The notes under the pieces are model-generated. The model saw nothing but the letters and a program-made list of their open reading frames with translations. It had not been told where the DNA came from and searched no databases. From Chloroflexota bacterium (GTDB lineage Bacteria > Chloroflexota > Dehalococcoidia > Lucifugimonadales > Lucifugimonadaceae): a stretch of DNA of 23,875 bases. The stretch spans positions 8,180-32,054 of the forward strand of contig PCAX01000007.1 of assembly GCA_002730795.1 (NCBI GenBank). Direction: 5' to 3'. Shown piece after piece: positions 1-7,361 of the stretch; the first letter of the stretch is position 1, and every line of letters starts with the position of its first letter. The position numbers were made by a program, and so were the translations under genes.

Positions 1-24
1 AAAAAATTTCATTAAAAATCCATC

Positions 25-1410
25 ATGACCTTCACATCTTTAAATTATCTCTTCTTTCTTGGAGGGGTTGGTTTACTTTATTGGTTGTTACCACTAAAGA
101 AACAAAATATTTTATTGCTCGCAGTCAGTTATTACTTTTATGCATTTGTCGAAATTAAATTAGCCATCATATTAGCAATCTACTCCGTCATGACTTATTT
201 GTTCGGATTACTTATTGAACGAGATAGATCACACGCAAAGATTTACTTACTTTTTTCAATATTCGGAGCTATAGGAACATTAGGCTATTTCAAATATTCA
301 AACTTTTTTATTAGCCAAGTCACAAAATTGATATCCGGTTACGGTTTGGAAATAAATCTTGCAACCTTATACATAATTATTCCCATAGGAATTTCTTTTT
401 ACGCGTTTCAATCCCTGAGTTACGTCATAGACGTTTACAACAAAAAAACAAACTACCGAAATAATATTATAGATGTTGCACTCTTTGTATCATTCTTCCC
501 TCAACTACTATCTGGACCCATAGAACGTTCAAACAAATTACTAACACAATTTGAAAACAAAAGAACCTATAACATTGAAAACATCACATCAGGTCTTGCA
601 TTAATCAGTTGGGGGTTTTTTCAGAAACTTGTAATAGCTGATAATGTAGGGAAAATATGTGACTCAATATTTTCTTCAGATTCACCAGGATTCGGATTAT
701 TCTGGACAGGCGTATTGGCTTTTTCGGTCCAAATATTTGCAGATTTTTCGGCATATACGGATATAGCTAGAGGTAGTTCAAGAATTTTAGGTATAGAGCT
801 TAGTAAGAATTTTAACAACCCGTGGCTATCTAACTCGCCTACTAATTTCTGGAAAAGGTGGCACATTACGTTGTCGTCCTGGTTACGCGACTACGTTTAC
901 ATTCCACTGGGAGGGAATAGAAAAGGCACAATGATCGCGATTAGAAATGTGATTATTGTTTTTTTGTTGGGGGGAATATGGCACGGAGCTTCATGGAATT
1001 TCGTTATTTGGGGTTTTTACCATGCAGTATTGGTAATAACAGAAACATTTGTAAAACAGTTCCAATTTGTTCTACGTATCCCACGAATATTAAAGGTCGT
1101 ACTGACAACAATTCTGTTTATGTTTGGGTGGTCATTTTTTAGAGAATCAGACATCTCTTACATAATCAATAATGGGTTTACTGGTTCTCCCAACACGCTT
1201 TTTACTCTACACCTGTTGGTCCTAATTTTTATTTATACGATTCCAATGTTTGTTTTTATCATTATGATAAAAAAAAGACACATTGTAATAACAAGATTCA
1301 ATAGCTACATAATGGTCATTCTTAACACCATTTTAGGTGTCATATGCGTAACAGGAATTTTAATGTTAGGAACCACAACCACGAATGATTTTATTTACTA
1401 CATTTTTTAA
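25..1410 (+). CDS. MBOAT-family membrane O-acyltransferase (AlgI/DltB-like)
   Basis: A polytopic inner-membrane protein of 461 residues that probably transfers acyl (often acetyl) groups to a polysaccharide exported across the membrane. Hydrophobic segments run throughout. The MBOAT signatures are clear: FPQLLSGPIER at residues 158-168, DFSAYTDIARG at 240-250, FWKRWHITLSSWLRDY at 275-290, and GIWHGASW at 317-324 with the presumed catalytic His320. Length matches AlgI relatives (about 460-520 residues), so the gene looks intact. The ATG at 25 gives the usual N-terminus (MTFTSLNYLFFL) but has no convincing Shine-Dalgarno sequence. No SGNH/AlgJ-X partner lies in the window, so the acceptor glycan is unknown. 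It converges on the lipoprotein gene with only 14 bases between stops. The family is near certain; the substrate is not. Confidence 0.93.
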   Translation: MTFTSLNYLFFLGGVGLLYWLLPLKKQNILLLAVSYYFYAFVEIKLAIILAIYSVMTYLFGLLIERDRSHAKIYLLFSIFGAIGTLGYFKYSNFFISQVTKLISGYGLEINLATLYIIIPIGISFYAFQSLSYVIDVYNKKTNYRNNIIDVALFVSFFPQLLSGPIERSNKLLTQFENKRTYNIENITSGLALISWGFFQKLVIADNVGKICDSIFSSDSPGFGLFWTGVLAFSVQIFADFSAYTDIARGSSRILGIELSKNFNNPWLSNSPTNFWKRWHITLSSWLRDYVYIPLGGNRKGTMIAIRNVIIVFLLGGIWHGASWNFVIWGFYHAVLVITETFVKQFQFVLRIPRILKVVLTTILFMFGWSFFRESDISYIINNGFTGSPNTLFTLHLLVLIFIYTIPMFVFIIMIKKRHIVITRFNSYIMVILNTILGVICVTGILMLGTTTTNDFIYYIF

Positions 1411-1424
1411 TGCTAAAAATTTAA

Positions 1425-2057
1425 TTATTCAGATAACCATGTACTAAGTTCAGCGCAATTAGTAGATGGTTCGGAAAGATTTCGACCATCACTTTCGCAC
1501 ATTACCACCATGTTGCCAATAATAGTAATATCTCTGTACGTAGGATATTTGTTTGGGCAAATAGGGGCCTCGGGAATATTTCTGTCATCCAAATCTAGTA
1601 AAAGGTTAATAGACCCGTTGTATGCGTATTTTATGGGAACATTCTTTTTAATGTTTTTGACGGCACTCTGACCTTGAGCATGCCTACACGAAATACGATC
1701 AACACCTTCAGAAGCTTTTCCATCTTCACCCCTCGATGTCTGCTGTTTAGCTGAATCCAAACCTTGACTTTTTGCTTCATCTGCGCTGGAATAAATCAAA
1801 ACCCCTACTTCTTTTGTGTTCAGATAACCCCAGTATTTTTCGAGAGCAAGTGGGTATTCGGACGGAACTAATTCGTGTTGTTTTTTCCAACCTACCCCTT
1901 TCATATCATCCAATGAAAATATCCGTGAATCCTCTATTATCCTAATGGTCCGATTCTCTTCTTCTATTACACCATCTTCTTCCCCACCACCGCATGAAAC
2001 CAAACCAATCGATATAGAAGAGATAGCGATCAAAACAAAGAATGGTATCTTATTCAT
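1425..2057 (-). CDS. Small secreted lipoprotein of unknown function
   Basis: A 210-residue protein, not recognised. From the ATG at 2057 it has a typical lipoprotein signal: a short basic start (MNK), a hydrophobic stretch to about residue 18, then lipobox LVSC with the lipidated Cys at residue 22, followed by Gly and acidic residues. I chose this start over the ATG 33 bases upstream (2090) because AAGGA lies 8 bases before it and because it puts the signal peptide at the very N-terminus. Four further cysteines (in ISCRH, PICPN, VMCES and TNCAE) could form two disulfides, consistent with export. The mature part is hydrophilic and has no motif I can name. It is separated from the glycan genes by the tRNA pair and may be unrelated to them. 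Confidence 0.8.
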   Translation of the reverse strand: MNKIPFFVLIAISSISIGLVSCGGGEEDGVIEEENRTIRIIEDSRIFSLDDMKGVGWKKQHELVPSEYPLALEKYWGYLNTKEVGVLIYSSADEAKSQGLDSAKQQTSRGEDGKASEGVDRISCRHAQGQSAVKNIKKNVPIKYAYNGSINLLLDLDDRNIPEAPICPNKYPTYRDITIIGNMVVMCESDGRNLSEPSTNCAELSTWLSE

Positions 2058-2363
2058 TAGTAAAATCCTTGTGTAGCGAAAGAACCGCATAGGCTTATAT
2101 TACATCCGTCGACGCAGAAAAATTAATCGGACTGTAGATCTGAAAAATCTGGTCGAGTTTCAAGTTTATCCTGATTCATCTTATCTTTTCAAATAACTAA
2201 TTGTTATGAACATAAAAACTTCTAGTTATATATTTTTATTTAACCTAAATCAAAAAACAAACAAATTTTTAGATGTTCGAAGTATTTTTTTAAAATAGTC
2301 CTATCGCAATAAAATGAAATCATACTGCGGGCTATTTACAACCAACCCACTGTGATAAAAATC

Positions 2364-2440
2364 TGGCGCGCTTGGCGGGATTCGAACCCACGACCTCAGC
2401 CTTCGCAGGGCTGCGCTCTATCCATCTGAGCTACAAGCGC
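2364..2440 (-). tRNA. tRNA-Arg (anticodon GCG)
   Basis: The minus strand folds as a standard 77-nt tRNA. The acceptor arms are GCGCTTG and CAAGCGC, the D-arm is GCTCAGATGGATAGAGC, the anticodon arm is CAGCC-CTGCGAA-GGCTG, and the T-arm contains GTTCGAATC. The anticodon is GCG, reading CGC/CGU arginine codons. The discriminator is G and the 3' CCA is encoded in the DNA. It lies 34 bases downstream of tRNA-Leu on the same strand, so the two are probably processed from one transcript. Confidence 0.95.
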
Positions 2441-2474
2441 TTGGAAAATCCTTATCCCCTCTCACAAAAATAAC

Positions 2475-2561
2475 TGGTGCCGAGGGTGAGATTCGAACTC
2501 ACACGCCCATAAAGGGCACTACGTCCTGAACGTAGCGCGTCTACCGTTTCGCCACCCCGGC
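2475..2561 (-). tRNA. tRNA-Leu (anticodon CAG)
   Basis: An 87-nt class II tRNA on the minus strand. The acceptor pairs GCCGGGG with CCTCGGC, the anticodon arm is CTACG-TTCAGGA-CGTAG with anticodon CAG, a long variable arm (TGCCC..GGGCG) follows, and the T-arm carries GAGTTCGAATCTC. The discriminator is A and CCA is encoded. The long variable arm and the leading GCCGGGGTGGCGAAA are typical of bacterial tRNA-Leu. It is first in the tRNA pair. Confidence 0.95.
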
Positions 2562-2572
2562 ACATATTCAAA

Positions 2573-2600
2573 TCTATAGAATGAAGTATATCGAACTGAA
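2573..2600 (-). promoter_or_regulatory. Candidate promoter of the tRNA-Leu/tRNA-Arg unit
   Basis: Reading the minus strand, TTCAGT (2600-2595) and TATAGA (2578-2573) are 16 bases apart. The second hexamer ends 11 bases before the tRNA-Leu 5' end, the right distance for a -10 box. The -35-like hexamer sits exactly at the edge of the 58-bp direct repeat. It is a pattern match only. Confidence 0.35.
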
Positions 2601-2652
2601 CCATAGAATAAGACAACCGTTATAAGTAATTAAAGCACATGAAATGCTTTCC
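2595..2652. repeat. Direct repeat copy 1: duplicated end of the SDR gene plus flank
   Basis: This 58-bp segment matches 2666-2723 with only a few substitutions, at a spacing of 71 bases. On the minus strand bases 2652-2620 still read as a gene end, GKHFMCFNYL and TAA, against GKHYMSFNYL and TAA in the intact SDR gene. It is therefore a stranded copy of the SDR 3' terminus and its downstream DNA, lying between the tRNA pair and the gene. Confidence 0.85.
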
Positions 2653-2665
2653 ATCCCTTATACCT

Positions 2666-2723
2666 ACTGACGCATAGAATAAGACAACCGTTATAAGTAA
2701 TTAAAAGACATGTAATGCTTACC
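2666..2723. repeat. Direct repeat copy 2: functional 3' end of the SDR gene
   Basis: Partner of 2595-2652. It holds the last ten or so codons and stop of the SDR gene (minus strand) and about 25 bases beyond it. The similarity stops abruptly inside the coding sequence next to the GQGK codons. Confidence 0.85.
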
Positions 2724-3482
2724 TTGTCCGGCATCCACGGGAACGATAGCCCCTTGGCAGAAACTTGCTAATTCGGAACACAATAAGGTAACCATAGGAC
2801 TTATCTCATGTATTTCACCGAATCTACCGAGCGGACTTCTTTCGTTGATGTATTTTTCAGCATGTTCAGGTCTAGTCTTTAAGACCTCTGCCCAATGTCC
2901 CTGCTCGGTTATAATGATCCCGGGCAAAACAGAGGACATCACTACGTTAGTAGTTTCTGTAGCAAGTATCCGTCCCATGGTTCTAGTATAGGCAACTAAG
3001 GCGGCTTTACTTACGGAATATGTCACGGGTCCACTGTTTTCCAAACCGGCCCCAGCTGAAATATGAACAATGCGTCCCCAATCTTGTTTTTTCATTGCGG
3101 GAATTACTAAATTACTAGCTTCAACCGCAACTTCAAAATTAAGCTTCATTACCGCATGCCAATCATCTAATGAGCAATAAGGATCCGTTATTCCCAGTGT
3201 ATGCCCAACATTATTAACCAAAATATCTATCATTCCATTAACGGAAAAAGCCTCTTTAACGATTCTATTTAGATCATCACTATCATTAACATCTCCCAAT
3301 ATTGGATGAGAGTTACATGGGAATTTACTTAGCTTTTTTTCAATCTTATCTATTGATCCAGATTTTCTGCTCGAATAAATAACATTTACACCTTCCTTGG
3401 CTAAATCCAAAGTTATCGCTTCTCCTATACCTGTAGCTCCACCGGTTACCAAGGCTGTCTTATTTTTTAAACCTAATTCCAT
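2691..3482 (-). CDS. Short-chain dehydrogenase/reductase (SDR)
   Basis: A classical SDR of 263 residues, an NAD(P)-dependent oxidoreductase expected to act on a carbonyl or hydroxyl of a small molecule or sugar intermediate. The cofactor motif TGGATGIG is at residues 13-20, NNVG at 90-93, the catalytic Ser at 142 (HISAG) and YSVSK at 155-159 with Tyr155 and Lys159, so all catalytic residues are present. The ATG at 3482 has a strong AGGAG seven bases upstream. The C-terminal tail after the usual PVDAGQG ends in KHYMSFNYL and is encoded by DNA duplicated just downstream. It is transcribed alone towards the tRNAs. Context suggests a role with the alcohol dehydrogenase and E1 pair, but the substrate cannot be read from sequence. 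Confidence 0.93.
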   Translation of the reverse strand: MELGLKNKTALVTGGATGIGEAITLDLAKEGVNVIYSSRKSGSIDKIEKKLSKFPCNSHPILGDVNDSDDLNRIVKEAFSVNGMIDILVNNVGHTLGITDPYCSLDDWHAVMKLNFEVAVEASNLVIPAMKKQDWGRIVHISAGAGLENSGPVTYSVSKAALVAYTRTMGRILATETTNVVMSSVLPGIIITEQGHWAEVLKTRPEHAEKYINERSPLGRFGEIHEISPMVTLLCSELASFCQGAIVPVDAGQGKHYMSFNYL

Positions 3483-3794
3483 TCCAATCTCCTAGAATTC
3501 AACTTAATTATTCGACTCTAATACGAATTCAAATAATTTATCTTTATCATTCACACAATTTTACTTTGAACATCCATAGATATTACCGTCCGTACTAAAC
3601 GCCTGTAAATAAGAAATATTGGCTGTTCTCGTAGTTAAACTTGTCCTTAAATATACATAAGTAAGAAAATACGCTACGTTTATTTTCTTCATAATGCTCC
3701 TACAATTTTACACACGATTATCATCAATTTTTATTAACTTACTGACACCTAAAAACCCCGTACACACATCACAATGAGAAAATCGCAGGATTTG

Positions 3795-3903
3795 TCTTCA
3801 CAGTTATTTTGTTAATTGCGATAAAATACATCCAAACACCACGCGTAATCGTAAATTAACTTTTCAAAAAAGCAACTGATCATACCATGCCACAAAACAA
3901 TAA
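3795..3903 (+). repeat. Intergenic leader block, copy A (candidate promoter inside)
   Basis: About 110 bases closely similar to 7230-7345, on the same strand and each upstream of a plus-strand gene of unrelated type. Shared landmarks in order: TCTTCACAGTTATTTT, ATTGCGATAAAAT (TAGAAT in B), a CA-rich stretch with TAATC and AAATTAAC, then CAACTG, CCATAC/CATACC and ATG-CA-CAAAAC. TAAAAT at 3822-3827 resembles a -10 box. The only -35 candidate, TTCACA, is 19 bases away, so the promoter assignment is weak while the similarity itself is plain. Confidence 0.75.
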
Positions 3904-4003
3904 TGTCAATTCATCCTTTAATTACATTGCTAACCAATTGAAAAACAAAATCCTGACTACATCCTATGAAAAAAAACATTTCATATTGGATCACCATTTT
4001 TAA
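3887..4003 (+). CDS. Possible 38-aa small ORF or gene remnant
   Basis: Opens with ATG inside leader block copy A and encodes 38 residues beginning MPQNNNVNSSFNYIANQLK, ending at TAA 4001-4003, thirty bases before the alcohol dehydrogenase start. The matching position in copy B (7329) also has an ATG followed by similar codons (MSQN), so the start region is shared. It could be the truncated 5' end of a lost gene, an upstream leader peptide, or chance. There is no good ribosome binding site. Confidence 0.3.
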   Translation: MPQNNNVNSSFNYIANQLKNKILTTSYEKKHFILDHHF

Positions 4004-4033
4004 AAAATTTTTACCAATCGTTACAACACGAAA

Positions 4034-5071
4034 ATGAAAACTAAGGCTGCTGTTCTTACATCGACAAAACAAGTTGATATTTTGGATTTAGAAATTCCAA
4101 AATTGTCCGATGAACAAGTATTAGTAAAAATAGCATATAGCGGATTATGTCGAACTCAATTAATGGAAATCAATGGCCTTAAAGGCCCCGATAAATACAT
4201 ACCACATTGTCTAGGACACGAAGCGTCAGGATACATAGTAGAAACAGGGGCGAAAATTACAAAAATCAAGACAGGGGACCCTGTCGTCTTGTCCTGGATG
4301 AAGGGCTCCGGTTTGGAAGGGGGGGCTTCATCTTATAAATATTTAAACCAAAAAGTAAATGCAGGAAGTATTACTACATTTATGAACTATGCGGTTATAA
4401 GCGAAAATAGAATATTCCCAATACCACGTCAAACAAACATGATTAATGCCTGTTTGTTAGGGTGCGTAATTCCAACCGCATATGGGGCAGTAATTAATAC
4501 TGCTGGAGTTAAACAGGGTTCTAACGTAGCAGTTTGGGGTTGCGGAGGAATAGGTCTAATGATAATTCAAGCTTTAAAATTTTTAGGTTGTAAAAATATC
4601 TTTGCAATAGATCTCTTTGAAACCAAATTATCATTAGCTAGTAAATTAGGTGCCACCCAAACCATAAATGGATCCACGGCTAATAGTTTAGAGGAAATAC
4701 TTAAATCTGTCCCGAACGGAATAGATTACAGTTTTGAATCTAGCGGCAGCACATCCGTCATGCCTGACGCCCTATCCGCTACTAAGAAACAGGGGGGTAA
4801 ACTCATTATTATAGGAAACACAGACTATCGCGAAAGTTTCAACCTTCAAATAAGCTTATTAAATGATGGTAGGCAAATATTAGGATCTTGGGGCGGAGAC
4901 AATAAGCCTGACCATCATTTTCCTAGATATATAAAATGGCTAGGTGATGGCGAAATAAACGTAAATGAACTAAACTCCATGCTTTACCAACTGGAAGATA
5001 TTAACTTAGCTATTGAAAATATGGAAACAGGCAAAGCGGTAAGGCCTATATTTTATATGCCGAACGAATAA
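4034..5071 (+). CDS. Zinc-type medium-chain alcohol dehydrogenase
   Basis: A 345-residue MDR-family NAD(P)-dependent dehydrogenase. The catalytic zinc ligands are visible as Cys39 (SGLCRTQL), His62 with Glu63 (GHEASG) and probably Cys144 (LLGCVIPT). The nucleotide-binding motif WGCGGIG is at 168-174. The four-cysteine structural-zinc lobe of classical alcohol dehydrogenases is missing; the region around 85-115 is instead a Gly/Ser-rich loop. The ATG at 4034 gives the expected N-terminus (MKTKAAVLT) but has no Shine-Dalgarno. It converges on the E1 beta gene, 7 bases apart. It probably oxidises or reduces a sugar- or TPP-derived intermediate with its neighbours; the substrate is inferred from context only. 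Confidence 0.92.
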   Translation: MKTKAAVLTSTKQVDILDLEIPKLSDEQVLVKIAYSGLCRTQLMEINGLKGPDKYIPHCLGHEASGYIVETGAKITKIKTGDPVVLSWMKGSGLEGGASSYKYLNQKVNAGSITTFMNYAVISENRIFPIPRQTNMINACLLGCVIPTAYGAVINTAGVKQGSNVAVWGCGGIGLMIIQALKFLGCKNIFAIDLFETKLSLASKLGATQTINGSTANSLEEILKSVPNGIDYSFESSGSTSVMPDALSATKKQGGKLIIIGNTDYRESFNLQISLLNDGRQILGSWGGDNKPDHHFPRYIKWLGDGEINVNELNSMLYQLEDINLAIENMETGKAVRPIFYMPNE

Positions 5072-5078
5072 AAATATT

Positions 5079-6146
5079 TTAGAACGGCCCCTTAAACCAA
5101 TCTCCGGGAATATCGTGCATAGAGATCGGTGGTCTTTCTTGTTTTTGATGATTAATTTTCTTGGATAACATCTCGGAAATCACTTCCATTATTTTTAAAT
5201 CTTGAGGGTAAAAATTACTAGTAAGAGCTGGACTTGTTGGAACTGGAAAGTCAGGCAAAGTAATTCTTCTAGGAGATTGCTTTAAGTAGGAAAAACATTC
5301 TTCAACAACTAGGGTGATTATTTCAGAAGCAACAGACCCAAATTTACAAGCTGTATCAAGAACCAATAGATTACCAGTTTTTTTAACGGAATCGATTATA
5401 CATTTAGAATCTATGGGTTTAATACTTCTTAAATCTATTAGTTCGCAAGAGATTTTATTTTCAGATAACACAGCAATTAAATTTAATGCCTCTATTGTCA
5501 TATATGACATACCGACTACTGTAATATCTTCACCTTTGTTTATAATTTTTGCTTTTCCAATTGGAATTCTATAATCGCCTTCAGGAACGAGACCGACTTG
5601 GTTATAAAGCCATCGGTGTTCAAGAAAAATTACTGGATCATCATCAAAAACACTTGATAAAAGTAATCCTTTGACGTCATAAGTAGTGCTAGGCATAATA
5701 ACCTTTAATCCAGGTATATGAGAGAATAAAGCCTGTAAATTTTGTGAGTGAGTTGGACCTTGTCCCCAACCCCTGCCCACGATAAGTCGATTCGTGATAG
5801 GTACACTATGTATCCCGTTGAACATATAACGCCATTTTGCCGCATTATTAATCATTTGATCAAGTGTTAGTAAAGAAAAATCTGACCTCTGGTGCACAAC
5901 CACTGGTCTGACCCCATCTAGGGCTGCCCCTATCGCTACTCCGGTAACAGCATTTTCGGAAGCGGGAATATCAAACACTCTTTGAGATCCAAATTTCTCT
6001 TCTAAACCTATTGTGGAACCAAAAATACCATTTGGATCAGTTACACCAAGACCATAACAAATTACACTTTTATCTATAGCCATAGCAGTTTGAATTGCAT
6101 CATTAATTGCTTGTGAAAAAGTGATTTGTTTTTTCGTGATGGTCAT
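5079..6146 (-). CDS. TPP-dependent E1 component, beta subunit (transketolase-like)
   Basis: A 355-residue beta chain of the two-subunit 2-oxoacid dehydrogenase E1 type. The Glu that activates thiamine diphosphate is Glu64 in FDIPASENAVTG, and GQGPTHSQNLQALFSHIPGL (129-148) contains the family's active-site His133. The transketolase C-terminal domain follows from about residue 215. It starts 2 bases after the alpha gene stop, so the two are co-transcribed and presumably co-translated to equal amounts. No E2 acyltransferase or E3 dehydrogenase gene is nearby, so it need not be part of a full oxo-acid dehydrogenase complex. In glycan loci such orphan E1 pairs may donate a two-carbon unit to a sugar; that is inference. 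Confidence 0.92.
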   Translation of the reverse strand: MTITKKQITFSQAINDAIQTAMAIDKSVICYGLGVTDPNGIFGSTIGLEEKFGSQRVFDIPASENAVTGVAIGAALDGVRPVVVHQRSDFSLLTLDQMINNAAKWRYMFNGIHSVPITNRLIVGRGWGQGPTHSQNLQALFSHIPGLKVIMPSTTYDVKGLLLSSVFDDDPVIFLEHRWLYNQVGLVPEGDYRIPIGKAKIINKGEDITVVGMSYMTIEALNLIAVLSENKISCELIDLRSIKPIDSKCIIDSVKKTGNLLVLDTACKFGSVASEIITLVVEECFSYLKQSPRRITLPDFPVPTSPALTSNFYPQDLKIMEVISEMLSKKINHQKQERPPISMHDIPGDWFKGPF

Positions 6147-6148
6147 TA

Positions 6149-7108
6149 CTACTGCGAATAAAGGTTCGTGTAGGCTTCTTTTTCTGGGGGAAAATTCGAA
6201 TTTTCTGCGAATACAAAAGCCTGTTCAGTTAAGAGATTTAATTCTTTTTTTATACTGTTTTTTTTGGAACTACTTAATTCAGGAAATTTTTTTTCTAAAA
6301 TTTTAATCGGATCATTTTCTCTGCTTTTTTTGATTTCAATTTTGCTTCTGTAGCCAAGATCATCATCATAATTAGGACCACAATGTTCTAACCATCTATC
6401 GGTATGTAATTCTAAGAATTTTGGGCCTTCTCCATTTTTAATTGTTTTTGTTATTTGATTTGCCATGTTATAGACAGAGATAACGTCATTACCGTCACAT
6501 TCAAAAGATTCAATACCCATTGCAGATACCATTTGAAAAATTTTTCTACTTTCAGGTTGTCTTTGAGATAAATGAGTAAAACATGAAAACCTGTTGTTTT
6601 CACATACAAACAAAACGGGAAGATCCTTCAAAGCTGCAAAATTAATTGATTCGTAGAAAACACCTTCTTCCGTTGCAGCATCCCCAAAAAATATACATGT
6701 TATATTTTTACTGCTTTTAAGTTTTTGAGATAGAGATAACCCTACTCCTACGGGAATCGTTCCAGCTACAATTGCGGTGCTACCCATAAATCCCGCATTT
6801 TTATCTACTAAATGCATTGAACCCCCTTTTCCACCCGAACAACCTGTTTCCTTACCATATAATTCTGCAATTAGTTTATTGATGTTCCCGCCTTTGGCAA
6901 TATAATGATGGTGAGCCCTGTGACCCGAAACGGCATAATCATTATTATTGAGCGATGCACATACGCCCACAGCAGCTGCTTCTTGTCCGATAGCTAAATG
7001 AGTGGGGCAACGCATTTTTTCTTCGGAATAGCGATCTGAAATTTCTTCTTCTATGATTCGTATTTTTAAAAGTTGTTTATAAAGATTTTCAGCTATGGAG
7101 ATATTCAT
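6149..7108 (-). CDS. TPP-dependent E1 component, alpha subunit
   Basis: A 319-residue alpha chain of a thiamine-diphosphate E1 enzyme, partner of the downstream beta gene. Visible signatures are HLAIGQEAAAVG (37-48), SGHRAHHHYIAKG (61-73), GGKGGSMHL (92-100) and the TPP/magnesium motif GDAATEEG (142-149) followed by ESINFAAL and ending in ENN (170-172). The canonical motif begins GDG; here it is GDA, a variation I recall in some acetoin-dehydrogenase-type chains. First gene of a two-gene minus-strand operon whose upstream region is the AT-rich gap containing leader block B. The ATG at 7108 has no clear Shine-Dalgarno, but the N-terminus aligns with the family. It acts in the cytoplasm; the acyl donor is unknown. 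Confidence 0.92.
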   Translation of the reverse strand: MNISIAENLYKQLLKIRIIEEEISDRYSEEKMRCPTHLAIGQEAAAVGVCASLNNNDYAVSGHRAHHHYIAKGGNINKLIAELYGKETGCSGGKGGSMHLVDKNAGFMGSTAIVAGTIPVGVGLSLSQKLKSSKNITCIFFGDAATEEGVFYESINFAALKDLPVLFVCENNRFSCFTHLSQRQPESRKIFQMVSAMGIESFECDGNDVISVYNMANQITKTIKNGEGPKFLELHTDRWLEHCGPNYDDDLGYRSKIEIKKSRENDPIKILEKKFPELSSSKKNSIKKELNLLTEQAFVFAENSNFPPEKEAYTNLYSQ

Positions 7109-7229
7109 GATTCAATTGTATAACGGTTTAGTTTTGATTTTTTTTTCAAGAATGTCCACTAAGTCAAACAATTATTTAAATTTCAAGAAAACATACACCA
7201 CACTCAGGATTAATAAAGTTTGCAACTTA

Positions 7230-7345
7230 TCTTCACAGTTATTTTTTTTGATTGCGATAGAATAAACCAATTGACCACTCATAATCACAAAATCACAAAT
7301 TAACCAAAAACAACAACTGGACCATACGATGTCACAAAACAGAAA
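7230..7345 (+). repeat. Intergenic leader block, copy B (candidate promoter inside)
   Basis: Second copy of the block at 3795-3903. TAGAAT at 7258-7263 occupies the place of the A copy's TAAAAT, both preceded by ATTGCGA. The similarity continues through CAACTGGACCATACGATG and CACAAAAC and then ends, just before the radical SAM start at 7358. The two copies precede genes of different families, so the shared part is the upstream region, not a duplicated gene. Confidence 0.75.
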
Positions 7346-7361
7346 TTTTTATATAATATGA
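7329..7361 (+). CDS. Possible 10-codon leader peptide overlapping the radical SAM start
   Basis: ATG at 7329 encodes MSQNRNFYII and stops at TGA 7359-7361, which overlaps the radical SAM ATG (7358-7360) as ATGA, an arrangement typical of translational coupling. The first codons match those of the 38-codon frame in leader block A. The radical SAM gene itself has no obvious ribosome binding site, which makes coupling attractive, but chance or a gene remnant is equally possible. Confidence 0.3.
   Translation: MSQNRNFYII

Larger units (their letters stand above)
3483..4033. other. 551-bp divergent non-coding region
   Basis: AT-rich spacer between the SDR gene (leftward) and the alcohol dehydrogenase gene (rightward). 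The first 300 bases hold no open frame or motif I can support. The right part contains a leader/promoter block also found at 7230 and a 38-codon open frame, listed separately. Confidence 0.7.

Noticed and set aside
621..866. Open frame of 81 codons opposite the acyltransferase gene
   Set aside because: Lies wholly inside a gene with clear conserved motifs and has no recognisable protein features; a shadow frame, as are similar frames at 5314-5574, 7591-7941, 9776-9991, 15353-15956 and 16045-16418.
2290..2320. Third, inverted copy of the leader block (TATCGCAAT) upstream of the lipoprotein gene
   Set aside because: Only about ten bases match, which is too little in AT-rich DNA.
2364..2561. 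tRNA genes as the attachment site of an integrative element
   Set aside because: No integrase gene, and no duplicated tRNA 3' end found in the window.
7352..7357. Exact TATAAT immediately before the radical SAM ATG
   Set aside because: A transcript from it would begin inside the coding sequence, and no -35 hexamer is at the right distance.
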